Source: DAISJI01 sp964559835
Lineage (GTDB): Bacteria > Acidobacteriota > Terriglobia > Terriglobales > Acidobacteriaceae
DNA length: 26,800 nucleotides
Reading direction: 5' to 3'
Assembly: GCA_964559835.1 (NCBI GenBank)
Contig: CAZLJE010000053.1
Span: forward strand, 1-26,800
Below are positions 1 to 8,379 of this stretch, one piece after another. Position numbers and translations under genes: made by a program. The notes under the pieces were generated by a model. The model saw only the letters and a program-made list of their open reading frames with translations. It did no database searches and was not told the DNA's origin. The number at the start of each line of letters is the position of its first letter. The first letter of the stretch is position 1.

Positions 1-958
<958 letters not shown>

Positions 959-962
<4 letters not shown>

Positions 963-1237
963 TGCGGCTTCCTCGCCGGCATCTCATCCACAACGGGAGC
1001 ATCGAGCTCAGTGAGTTGATCCATCTCTTCCAGCAACTGATAAGTACGCGCCGCTTCCTCCGCATTGACCGTGCTGATGGCAAAGCCCACGTGGACCAGC
1101 ACGAAATCGCCGACCTTCGCGTCAGGGACATAATCCAGCGACGCCTCGCGCACGATGCCGCCGAACTGCACCTTCGCCATGCGCATGCCGCGCTGCTCGA
1201 ATTCTTCCAGGACTCGGCCGGGGATGGCCAGACACAT
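959..1237 (-). CDS. hypC: Hydrogenase assembly chaperone HypC
   Basis: HypC/HupF is a small chaperone that carries the Fe(CN)2CO unit with HypD and delivers it to the hydrogenase large-subunit precursor. The 92-residue product begins MCLAIPGRV; after Met removal Cys2 is the essential ligand of the family. The DFVLVHVGFAI segment in the middle is the typical OB-fold core. The tail after about residue 75 (ELDAPVVDEMPARKPQ) is somewhat longer than in the shortest homologues. It starts 3 bases after the hypF stop and its TGA overlaps the hypD ATG, so hypF-hypC-hypD is one tightly packed operon on the minus strand. Size and motifs match the family fully. Confidence 0.96.
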
Positions 1238-1240
1238 GAC

Positions 1241-3577
1241 TTACGCTCCTGATTTCAGGATCTGGTTTGCGATTACCGCTTGTCCGAGCGCGATGCCACC
1301 ATCGTTTGGAGGCACCAGCGAGTGCAGCAATACTTCAAAGTTCAGAGCGCGAAGTGAACGAACCGCCCGCTCCAGGAGGTACACGTTCTGGAACGTGCCC
1401 CCACTCAGGCAGACGCGATTCAAATGCTCGCTCTCGCGAATGCGCCGGCAGACTTCCGCGATGAGGGCGGCGATTGTGTTGTGAAAACGGCTGGAGATGA
1501 CGCTGTTTTCTTGTCCGTTCTCGAGATCGCGCACGATGTCGCGGATCGTCGGCCGCAAATCGATTTGGGCTGGTGCAGCGGAATTGATTTCGAAGGAGTA
1601 CGAGTCGTCGATCCCTGGCTGAGCAGCCATCTCCAGTTCGATCGCCGCCTGGCCTTCGAAAGTGACATGTTGGCGCAATCCGATGATCGAGGCGACAGCA
1701 TCAAAGAGTCGTCCGCAGGACGAAGTCGCGACGGTGTTAATGCCGCGAGATATCATGCGCGACACCAGATGGATATCGCGTTCCGGCACCCGCTCGAACA
1801 ACTTCAAGTCGGTGGGCAGGTCTGCCCCGAAGCTTTCACGAAGCCAACTCAGACCGGACCGCCAGGTCTGGCGTACGGCCGCATCGCCACCGGGCAACGG
1901 CACGTACCGGAGATGCGCGTGTCGTTCGAAACTCGCGTAATCAGCGGTGACGAATTCTCCGCCCCAGATCTTTCCGTCGGTGCCGTAGCCGGTCCCGTCG
2001 AATGCGACTCCGATCACGCGGCCTTGCAGGCGGTTCTCGGCCATGCAACTGGCAATGTGCGCGTGGTGGTGTTGGACACCAATGGTGGGTAATCCGGTCG
2101 TCGCGGCAAACCGGGAACTGAGATACAGAGGATGCAGGTCGTGGGCGACTGCCTGTGGCTCAACCCGGAAGAGCTTTTTCAGGTTCGCGAGCGTCTCCTG
2201 GAAGAACTCGAGCGTCTCGAAGTTCTCCACGTCGCCGATGTGCTGGCTCAAGATCGCGTAATGGGCTTTGGTCAGGCAGAACGTGTTCTTCAACTCGCCG
2301 CCGCAGGCGAGTAATTCGCACACCGGCGCGCCCAGATCGATCGGTTGCGGCGCGTAACCGCGCGAGCGGCGGAGGACCCGGGAGCGGCCCTCGAAAGTTC
2401 GCATTACCGAGTCGTCCACGCGCATATAAATGTCGCGATTGTGGAAAAGGAACCAGTCCGCAACATTTCCCAGGCGGCACCATGCCTCTTCATTCGAGGT
2501 AACGATCGGTTCGTCACTGATGTTGCCGCTGGTCATTACCAGCGCCGTGAATTCCGCAGGCGCCTCCGAGCAGTCGGCGAAGAGCAGGAAGTGCAACGGG
2601 GTGTATGCCACCATCATGCCGATGGTTTCGTTTCCAGGTGCAATATCGGGAGCCAGTCTCGTCCCCGGCCGGCGGCGCAAGATAACGATCGGGCGCTGCG
2701 GACTGAGTAGAAGCTCTCGGTCCGCGTCGGTAGTGAAACAGACCTGTTCGACGGAGGCGATGTCGCGAACCATTAACGCGAACGGCTTATCGCTGCGCTT
2801 CTTTCTCCCCCGCAACTGTCGAACCGAGGTTTCGTTCTCGGCGTCACAGGCGAGCTGAAAACCGCCCAGGCCCTTAACCGCAACGATCCCGCCCTCGCGC
2901 AGTACGCGCCGCACGTCCGCCATCACAGAAAGAGCGAGCTCCCCGAATTCGTAGGCGTCGCGCCCGGGCAGGAACGATCCGCTCTTGGCCAACGTCACCG
3001 CCGGCCCGCACACGGGACAGGCATTCGGTTGCGCATGAAAGCGGCGATTGGCGGGATTGTGATATTCCGCGTCGCATTCCGCGCACATCCGAAAGGCGGC
3101 CATCGTGGTTACGGGACGGTCGTAAGGGATGTCGCGGATGATGGTGTATCTGGGGCCGCAATTCGTGCAATTTGTGAACGGATAGCCGAACCGGCGGTTA
3201 TCGGGATCGCTGAAATCGCTGACACACTGGTTGCAGGTCGCGATGTCAGGCGAAACCAGCACGAACTCGCCTGCAATCGCATCGCTCTCGTGGATATGAA
3301 ACGAGGTATCACCGACCGGCTCAAGTTCCTCGCTCGTGATCTCTTCCACCAACGCCAACGGCGGCGGGTTATCGCATACCTGATCGAAGAATTCCTCGAC
3401 CGCCGACTCCTCTCCTTCGGCCTCTATGGTCAGGCCGGCGGAGGAGTTACGGACGAAGCCTCGCACTCCGATGTGTTGCGCCAGGGTGAAAACATAAGGC
3501 CGGAATCCGACGCCTTGAACTATGCCGCGGAGGCACAAGCGGCGCCGCACGACGACGGGGTTTGGGAGGGACCCCAT
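1241..3577 (-). CDS. hypF: Carbamoyltransferase HypF
   Basis: HypF uses carbamoyl phosphate and ATP to make the thiocarboxamide on HypE that becomes the cyanide ligands of [NiFe]-hydrogenase. The 778-residue length is normal. Domains in order: an acylphosphatase-like N-terminus (RGIVQGVGFRPYVF, residues 18-30); two zinc fingers of C-x2-C-x18-C-x2-C type (Cys115/118/137/140 and Cys165/168/187/190); a YrdC-like domain from about 205 to 400 (KPFALMV, SRGYAPQPI); and a Kae1-like C-terminal domain with the metal-binding cluster VQHHHAHIAS at 501-510 and DGTGYGTDG at 527-535. No strong Shine-Dalgarno lies before the ATG at 3577, so the start is the least certain part. It heads hypFCD. The 152 bases to the PsiE-like gene upstream should hold its promoter, but I see no convincing one. 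Confidence 0.97.
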   Translation of the reverse strand: MGSLPNPVVVRRRLCLRGIVQGVGFRPYVFTLAQHIGVRGFVRNSSAGLTIEAEGEESAVEEFFDQVCDNPPPLALVEEITSEELEPVGDTSFHIHESDAIAGEFVLVSPDIATCNQCVSDFSDPDNRRFGYPFTNCTNCGPRYTIIRDIPYDRPVTTMAAFRMCAECDAEYHNPANRRFHAQPNACPVCGPAVTLAKSGSFLPGRDAYEFGELALSVMADVRRVLREGGIVAVKGLGGFQLACDAENETSVRQLRGRKKRSDKPFALMVRDIASVEQVCFTTDADRELLLSPQRPIVILRRRPGTRLAPDIAPGNETIGMMVAYTPLHFLLFADCSEAPAEFTALVMTSGNISDEPIVTSNEEAWCRLGNVADWFLFHNRDIYMRVDDSVMRTFEGRSRVLRRSRGYAPQPIDLGAPVCELLACGGELKNTFCLTKAHYAILSQHIGDVENFETLEFFQETLANLKKLFRVEPQAVAHDLHPLYLSSRFAATTGLPTIGVQHHHAHIASCMAENRLQGRVIGVAFDGTGYGTDGKIWGGEFVTADYASFERHAHLRYVPLPGGDAAVRQTWRSGLSWLRESFGADLPTDLKLFERVPERDIHLVSRMISRGINTVATSSCGRLFDAVASIIGLRQHVTFEGQAAIELEMAAQPGIDDSYSFEINSAAPAQIDLRPTIRDIVRDLENGQENSVISSRFHNTIAALIAEVCRRIRESEHLNRVCLSGGTFQNVYLLERAVRSLRALNFEVLLHSLVPPNDGGIALGQAVIANQILKSGA

Positions 3578-3729
3578 TGGAATCGTCGAGGGATACTGCC
3601 ATCCTCAGGGTTTGGAGAGATGCGAGGCACATCTGCGACGTTGTCCCGCAAACACGCGCCACGCTGTGGAAATCTCCTGCACCAGAGCCGCCGCGAGGAA
3701 GGCATCGTATCCTCTTGAAAACGTTGAAG

Positions 3730-4209
3730 CTACACCTCGTGTTTGGCATGTTTCTGAAGGAACACCAATGATGTTACGAGCACGATGACCATGAGAGTGA
3801 GCACTCCCAGCTCCAGCATGGCGTGTCGGAATACCGTGTCGGAGGCATCCGCTATCTTCGCGACCTCAGCCGTCAATACCAGAACGCGGCGGATGACCGC
3901 GATCAACGCCACCACGAGGAACGGTTCCGCCACCAGACCACGCTCGCGAAACGAGACCTGGACTGTATACAACAGTTCGATCACCAGCAGGATGAGCAGG
4001 ATTTGATCAAGGACAGCCACCACTTGGCTACCCAATGAGTGGCTCCAAAGCGCCACCACGACGGTCTTCAGAGCGCCGATTAGAAGCGTCAGCGCAGCAA
4101 CAGTTAATAGAAGACCTAACCCGACGTAGACGACGTCTTCGACCCAGGACAGACTTTGCAGTACGCCTTGCCGAACGGGATGGGATGCGTCTTTCTGAGC
4201 TTCACCCAC
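3730..4209 (-). CDS. PsiE-family inner-membrane protein (copy A)
   Basis: This is a 159-residue membrane protein of the phosphate-starvation-inducible PsiE family, whose molecular function is not established. Four hydrophobic segments are visible at about residues 25-52, 65-85, 95-115 and 130-152. The third carries the family-like stretch AEPFLVVALIAVIRRVLVL. The same stretch recurs in a second gene at 20967-21497 (TEPFLIVGLIASIRRILVI), so the window holds two paralogues. It begins just downstream of the fetB terminator and ends 152 bases before hypF on the same strand, so co-transcription with the hyp genes is possible but not shown. The family assignment rests on the membrane pattern and that motif; the function in this organism is unknown. 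Confidence 0.8.
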   Translation of the reverse strand: MGEAQKDASHPVRQGVLQSLSWVEDVVYVGLGLLLTVAALTLLIGALKTVVVALWSHSLGSQVVAVLDQILLILLVIELLYTVQVSFRERGLVAEPFLVVALIAVIRRVLVLTAEVAKIADASDTVFRHAMLELGVLTLMVIVLVTSLVFLQKHAKHEV

Positions 4210-4227
4210 AATCCATCACCATGGTGC

Positions 4228-4258
4228 AAAAAAGCCGGCCGGAGTTGCCTCTGGCCGG
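4228..4258 (-). terminator. Rho-independent terminator of fetAB
   Basis: Read on the minus strand, a 6-bp CCGGCC/GGCCGG stem, one mismatch and a GAG/CTC stem close a GCAA tetraloop (stem at 4235-4258), followed by a C and six T residues (4228-4233). It starts 6 bases after the fetB stop, so it ends the fetA-fetB transcript and insulates the PsiE-like gene downstream. Confidence 0.85.
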
Positions 4259-4264
4259 GTAGCG

Positions 4265-5065
4265 TCAGATGAGTGGCGATGTCCCGGGCCGCAGCGATAA
4301 TTGCTCGGCAGCCGTAAATGCACGGGTACGGATGAGCATCGTGCTGAGAAGCGCGGTCAGGCCGGAAGCTGCAAAGATCATCGCAAGTACGACGAATTGA
4401 TAGATAGCGGCGTAAAGCGGTCGCGATCCCGACAACAGCATTCCCGCCATCAGGCCCGGGATCCAGACGATCCCAAGCGAACGCAGCGAATCAATCGCGG
4501 GAATAAGGCTGGCTGCGAAAGATGCCTCCGCGAAAGGAGCAACGCTCCGCTTGGGGTCGGCTCCCAGGGCGAGAGCAGTTTCAATCTCGCCCACATGGGC
4601 GAGCACATCGGAGCGAAAGCGATTCAGGGCAAGACCGTTGGTGTTCATCGCATTCGCGATCAGCATACTGCCCACCGGAACGAGCGTAGTGATTGCCGTA
4701 CCGATCACTCCCAGCCAGGTCATGATCGCAATGACCGAACCGGCGCCACACGCGATCGAATAGGTCGAGACCTCAAAAGCACCTGGGATATGTTTTGCTC
4801 GTCTGGCCGATGTAGCTCCTGCGGCGAGGATCATGCCCGCAAGCAGGATCGCGCCCGTCCACCGAGGACCTCGGAGTAGGAGGACGAGGACGGAACCCAC
4901 GGCAATGATTTGAACTAGTCCGCGCACCATCGCCACGGCTGCTTCGCTCTCCAAATGGATCTCGCTGCGGCGCGCCAACAGCACAACCAGGAACGCTACG
5001 ATGGCCGCCCCTCCGGCCTGAGCCAAGCCGAGTTGCAGATCGCCCTTGAACAGATGGTTAAGCAT
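4265..5065 (-). CDS. fetB: ABC transporter permease, FetB/UPF0014 family
   Basis: This is a 266-residue polytopic membrane protein with about seven hydrophobic segments spread over its length. Family-typical stretches include RGLVQIIAVG (about residues 48-57), PVGSMLIANAMNTNGLALNR in the centre, and the GIVWIPGLMAGMLLSGSRP segment near 200. In E. coli, FetAB exports iron and improves resistance to oxidative stress. Here the permease overlaps the ATPase gene by 8 bases and lies downstream of it, so the two form one transporter. Substrate is inferred from the family only; relatives have been linked to other metals. A terminator follows directly. Length and order match the family. Confidence 0.9.
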   Translation of the reverse strand: MLNHLFKGDLQLGLAQAGGAAIVAFLVVLLARRSEIHLESEAAVAMVRGLVQIIAVGSVLVLLLRGPRWTGAILLAGMILAAGATSARRAKHIPGAFEVSTYSIACGAGSVIAIMTWLGVIGTAITTLVPVGSMLIANAMNTNGLALNRFRSDVLAHVGEIETALALGADPKRSVAPFAEASFAASLIPAIDSLRSLGIVWIPGLMAGMLLSGSRPLYAAIYQFVVLAMIFAASGLTALLSTMLIRTRAFTAAEQLSLRPGTSPLI

Positions 5066-5753
5066 GCAGTACCTCCGCGGCCGTGCCTACTTTTGTCGCC
5101 CGTCCTTGTTCGAGCATCATCACCCGGGTCGCCATGCGCGCGGCTTGCGCCATGTCGTGCGTGACGATCACGCAGGTGAGGTGAGTAACGCCGATTATTT
5201 CGAGGATCAACCGCTCCACTCCCGACTTAGCCGCGTTATCCAGCGCAGAAGTCGGCTCGTCCATTAGCAGCACGACCGGCTCATTGGCCAGGGCGCGGGC
5301 CAGGGAAACTCGCTGCGCCTCGCCGCCTGAGAGATTCGCGACGTCACGAGCGCCGTATCCCGGCAAACCAACCCTGCTGAGCAACTCGTCGGCTCGTCGA
5401 TCGTCCAGGACCTCTCCTCGTTGTCGCGGGCCGAAACTCAGATTGTCATAAACGGACCCGGGAAAAAGGAAAGGTCGTTGCGTCACCATCCCAATTTTGC
5501 GGCGCAGCTCGCGTGGCGGGATTCGCCGGTAGTCGACGTCCTCGACAAACACCGTCCCGGAAGTAGGTTCATCCAGGCGGTTCAACAGGCGCAGGAACGA
5601 ACTCTTTCCGGCGCCACTGGCGCCGACTACAGCCAGGACCTCGCCGGCCGGAACAGCGACGCTAACATCATCGACCAGGATTTTTCCGCCCACTCTGCGG
5701 CTGAGATGCTCAGTCCAGAGAACATTGTGCGTTGTCGATAATAGGGCGCTCAT
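5058..5753 (-). CDS. fetA: ABC transporter ATP-binding protein, FetA-like
   Basis: This is a 231-residue cytoplasmic ATPase with all catalytic motifs: Walker A GASGAGKSS (44-52), Q-loop near TQRPFLF (91-97), signature LSGGEAQR (141-148), Walker B VVLLMDEP (160-167) and an H-loop in VTHDMAQ near 200. It overlaps the permease gene by 8 bases, so the pair is translationally coupled. Together they form a UPF0014-type exporter, FetAB in E. coli, implicated in iron export. No obvious Shine-Dalgarno precedes the ATG at 5753. The stop of a short open stretch resembling a universal-stress-protein tail lies 16 bases upstream. FetA is the most likely identity because of the partner; alone it could be any small importer or exporter ATPase. 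Confidence 0.9.
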   Translation of the reverse strand: MSALLSTTHNVLWTEHLSRRVGGKILVDDVSVAVPAGEVLAVVGASGAGKSSFLRLLNRLDEPTSGTVFVEDVDYRRIPPRELRRKIGMVTQRPFLFPGSVYDNLSFGPRQRGEVLDDRRADELLSRVGLPGYGARDVANLSGGEAQRVSLARALANEPVVLLMDEPTSALDNAAKSGVERLILEIIGVTHLTCVIVTHDMAQAARMATRVMMLEQGRATKVGTAAEVLHA

Positions 5754-5854
5754 CGTGCGAGGGTTTCGATCAGCGGACGGTCAGCACCGGCACGGTTAGC
5801 GACACGTGACGCACAAGGCTACGCAACGGTTCTGGTGCGAGGCAACGGTATCAC

Positions 5855-6136
5855 TCAGGAAGTACGGTCGTCATTCCAATACTCTTGAGGCACATCGTCT
5901 TCTGGAAACTCACGCGTCTTGACTTCGGACTGATCGGGAGACTTTGCGTTTTCTACACCGTCGATAACACCAGCCTCGAAGGCATTGCCCTCTTCGCTCA
6001 ACTCCTCGACGCTCTCCGAATCGGCTTCGGCGATATCGGATAATTCCTCGACGTCCCCTGCCTGTGTTCCGGATCCTGGTCCTGGCTCCTGTTCGCGCTC
6101 TTCTCTCTCCGGTTCGCGCTCTTGTCTGTGGGCCAT
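5855..6136 (-). CDS. Small acidic hypothetical protein
   Basis: This 93-residue, highly acidic, hydrophilic protein has no signal peptide or membrane segment. I chose the ATG at 6136 because GGAG lies 6 bases upstream; a start 13 codons earlier has no such site. The N-terminal third is charged and probably disordered (repeated E/R), the middle is Glu/Asp/Ser-rich, and the C-terminus carries an ordered-looking pattern: EGNAFEAGVIDGVENA, then KTREFPEDDVPQEYW. That C-terminal pattern resembles small uncharacterised proteins of the DUF5709 type, recalled only loosely. It lies between fetA and the DUF5996 gene on the same strand, 118 bases after the latter. Function unknown. The good ribosome site and biased composition support a real gene. 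Confidence 0.65.
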   Translation of the reverse strand: MAHRQEREPEREEREQEPGPGSGTQAGDVEELSDIAEADSESVEELSEEGNAFEAGVIDGVENAKSPDQSEVKTREFPEDDVPQEYWNDDRTS

Positions 6137-6253
6137 ATATTCACTCCGAAACATGAGATGCGGTCGGCAATGCATCCGGCGCTAATTATGGTTCATCGGC
6201 GGGTCTTACCAGAGGTGCTCGCAATGGAACGACGACACCACAGCTTCTCCTTG

Positions 6254-7189
6254 TTACGCTCGCTTTTTCATCTCCGACATCGTCTGTCGCTCCAGCGCGC
6301 TTCGGTCCCATCGAGCGAGCGTTGCGCCTGCTTCGTAAGTGGATTGGCAGAACTCCAGCAGCATTGCTGCTGGCGAAGCTGAACTTCGGACGTCGTCGTA
6401 CATCAGGAGGAATTCGCCGAGTTGCGGATCGTACCGGGCGGCAGCCGGCCGCACCGCCCAGTCCCGCAATCCTGGCGGCTCCGGGGCCATATACGAATAG
6501 AATGCCGCGCCGGTGACATTGCCGCCGCCCGGCCAGAATCCGACGCTGCTCGCCTCGTGTGAATATGCCTCGCGAGTAATGCGATCGGCGCCGGGCCGCT
6601 CCGGCGCGCGACGTCCCGAGAAGCGAGTGAGGGCTAGATCAAAACTGCCCCAAAAGAAATGAATGGGACTGCATTTGCCCACGAACCCCGATCGGAACAC
6701 GTCGAACACGCCCTGCACGTTCAACAGGATCTTCCAGAACCTCTCGACCGCCTCGGCATCATAGGTGGCGTGGACGCGGTCCTCGTCGAACGCGATCGGG
6801 TTCGGAACTTCGACCGGCATCCGCCAGATTTTTGCTTGAACTCCCTCCGAGTGCAGCATGCGCACGACTTCAGAGTAGAAGTCGGCGACAGACATGTTAA
6901 CCAGCGGGAGCGTTATGCTCGAGCCGTCGCTCGCCTGTAACACGAGTTGGTGATCGAGGAAGTCGAACCGCAACTCAAAGGGTCTGTCACGATACGGGAT
7001 CGTTGAGGTCGTCAGTCCCCGCGCGTTGACGTAGAGCGGGACATTCCACCAGTGGTTGATCAATGGCGTAAGCGCGAGACGCACCTTACCCACGATCTGC
7101 GTCCACATGTGCAGCGTGGCATAGGTGTCCTTCCATTGCTCCAGCGGAAGGGCAGGCCACGCGTTAATCGCTTTCCTGTCGCTCGCCAT
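6254..7189 (-). CDS. DUF5996 family protein
   Basis: This is a 311-residue soluble protein of unknown function. The start at 7189 is chosen over an upstream in-frame start because GGAGG sits 6 bases before the ATG. Recognisable features are the N-terminal WPALPLEQWKDTYATLHMW, then INHWWNVPLYVNARGLTTS, and a central SPIHFFWGSFDLALTRFSGR; this pattern is typical of the DUF5996 family, many of whose members have about this length. No signal peptide or transmembrane segment is visible. It is transcribed away from the pirin gene; the 173 bases between the two starts must contain both promoters. No function can be inferred beyond frequent neighbourhood with stress and redox genes in this window. 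Confidence 0.85.
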   Translation of the reverse strand: MASDRKAINAWPALPLEQWKDTYATLHMWTQIVGKVRLALTPLINHWWNVPLYVNARGLTTSTIPYRDRPFELRFDFLDHQLVLQASDGSSITLPLVNMSVADFYSEVVRMLHSEGVQAKIWRMPVEVPNPIAFDEDRVHATYDAEAVERFWKILLNVQGVFDVFRSGFVGKCSPIHFFWGSFDLALTRFSGRRAPERPGADRITREAYSHEASSVGFWPGGGNVTGAAFYSYMAPEPPGLRDWAVRPAAARYDPQLGEFLLMYDDVRSSASPAAMLLEFCQSTYEAGATLARWDRSALERQTMSEMKKRA

Positions 7190-7362
7190 TTTTTGCCTCC
7201 GCTCACAACCCCATTGTGAACACCGAGATGCGAATATCCTGGATGCCGTTGCTACCAGCGAGAGAGCCACACCATAGCGTTCGTTGCGACTGATGTTTCG
7301 GCGATATACTTGATGCGTCTGGGGCGAATGTCCTCGTCGAGCGTTGCGACCTGAGGTTTGTC

Positions 7363-8277
7363 ATGTCCCTCCGACCCGTCAGAAGAGTAATTTCCTCGAA
7401 ACCAACATTGGAAGGCGCTGGCGTACACCTGCGCCGCGCCTTCGGTTTCGGCCACACCTCCGATTTTGATCCCTTCCTTCTTCTCGACGATTTCCGGAAT
7501 GACGTCCCTCAGGATTATCTGGCTGGATTCCCATGGCATCCTCACCGCGGCATCGAGACCATTACGTACGTCCTTGCGGGAAGTGTGGAGCACGGCGACA
7601 GTATGGGAAATCGCGGGTCCATTACCGCCGGTGATGTGCAGTGGATGACTGCCGGAAGCGGGATCATTCACCAGGAGATGCCGAAGGGCGATCATGCAGG
7701 TCGCATGCATGGTTTCCAGTTGTGGGCGAACTTGCCTTCGTCCCTGAAGATGACGCCGCCGCGGTACCAGGACGTGAAGTCCGGCGACATTCCCGCCGTC
7801 AAAGACGACGACGGCACCGAAGTACGCGTTGTGTGCGGAACATTCTGGGGCCAGACGGGACCAGTGGACGGCATCGCGGCCGACCCGATCTATCTGGATG
7901 TTTCGGTCCCTCCCGGGCGACGGAAGACCTTGCCCGTCGAGACGACGCGCAATGCTTTCGCTTACGTTTTCGCCGGCGCTGGGAAGTTCTGTAACGCGTC
8001 CGGTCCGCTCGCAGTGCCCACTGAGCCGGTGCAGTGGTTGGATACGACGCCTCCCGCGGAGGCGGAGAATCGTTCTCTCGTGCTGTTCGACCGCGGTGAT
8101 GAAGTCGCGGTGCAGGCGGACAACGATGGAATCCGTTTTCTGCTCGTTTCCGGAAAACCTCTTCAGGAGCCGGTTGCGTGGTACGGGCCGATCGTCATGA
8201 ATACACAGGACCAGCTCCGCGAAGCATTCACCGAGCTTCGCGAGGGAAAGTTCCTGAAAGAGGGCGCGCACAAATAG
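7363..8277 (+). CDS. Pirin family protein
   Basis: This is a 304-residue bicupin protein of the pirin family. Pirins bind iron; some have quercetinase activity and others act as redox-sensitive co-regulators of metabolism. The metal site is intact: His59 and His61 in FPWHPHRGIET, and His103 and Glu105 in GIIHQEMP, matching the three His and one Glu of characterised pirins. The C-terminal cupin carries WYGPIVMNTQ near residue 270. A short GAGG lies about 7 bases before the ATG. The gene is 102 bases upstream of phosphoketolase on the same strand, with a hairpin between. Pirins have been reported to act on central carbon enzymes in some bacteria, so a link to the next two genes is conceivable but is inference. 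Confidence 0.93.
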   Translation: MSLRPVRRVISSKPTLEGAGVHLRRAFGFGHTSDFDPFLLLDDFRNDVPQDYLAGFPWHPHRGIETITYVLAGSVEHGDSMGNRGSITAGDVQWMTAGSGIIHQEMPKGDHAGRMHGFQLWANLPSSLKMTPPRYQDVKSGDIPAVKDDDGTEVRVVCGTFWGQTGPVDGIAADPIYLDVSVPPGRRKTLPVETTRNAFAYVFAGAGKFCNASGPLAVPTEPVQWLDTTPPAEAENRSLVLFDRGDEVAVQADNDGIRFLLVSGKPLQEPVAWYGPIVMNTQDQLREAFTELREGKFLKEGAHK

Positions 8278-8302
8278 TTTTCCACTTCCCACCACTCCAG
8301 CT

Positions 8303-8329
8303 GGAACCGCGGATCGAACCCGCGGCTCC
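8303..8329 (+). other. Hairpin between pirin and phosphoketolase genes
   Basis: GGA, a mismatch, then CCGCGG (8307-8312), a 7-base loop and CCGCGG (8320-8325), a mismatch and TCC form a roughly 10-bp imperfect stem. No T-run follows. It may attenuate read-through from the pirin gene or shape the phosphoketolase leader. Confidence 0.4.
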
Positions 8330-8379
8330 GATGTGTACCAGATGTTCCGAGTGATCCGTCCCCGGGAAAGGAATTTCTG

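Noticed and set aside
3520..3749. Minus-strand small frames between the PsiE-like gene and hypF
   Set aside because: They run into the hypF start in other frames and their products are Arg/Pro/Ser-rich without motif; an AGAGGA before ATG 3705 is the only support.
7252..8295. Minus-strand open frame of 347 codons opposite pirin
   Set aside because: Pirin on the plus strand has all four metal ligands; the antisense product has no recognisable motif.
8300..8330. tRNA 3'-end-like sequence on the minus strand (CCGCGGGTTCGATCCGCGG), possible attachment-site remnant
   Set aside because: With a proper TTCGATC loop the T-stem does not pair beyond the closing base pair; the real pairing is CCGCGG around a GTTCGAT loop. 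No matching acceptor 5' strand, D-arm or anticodon arm lies upstream, so it is a plain hairpin.
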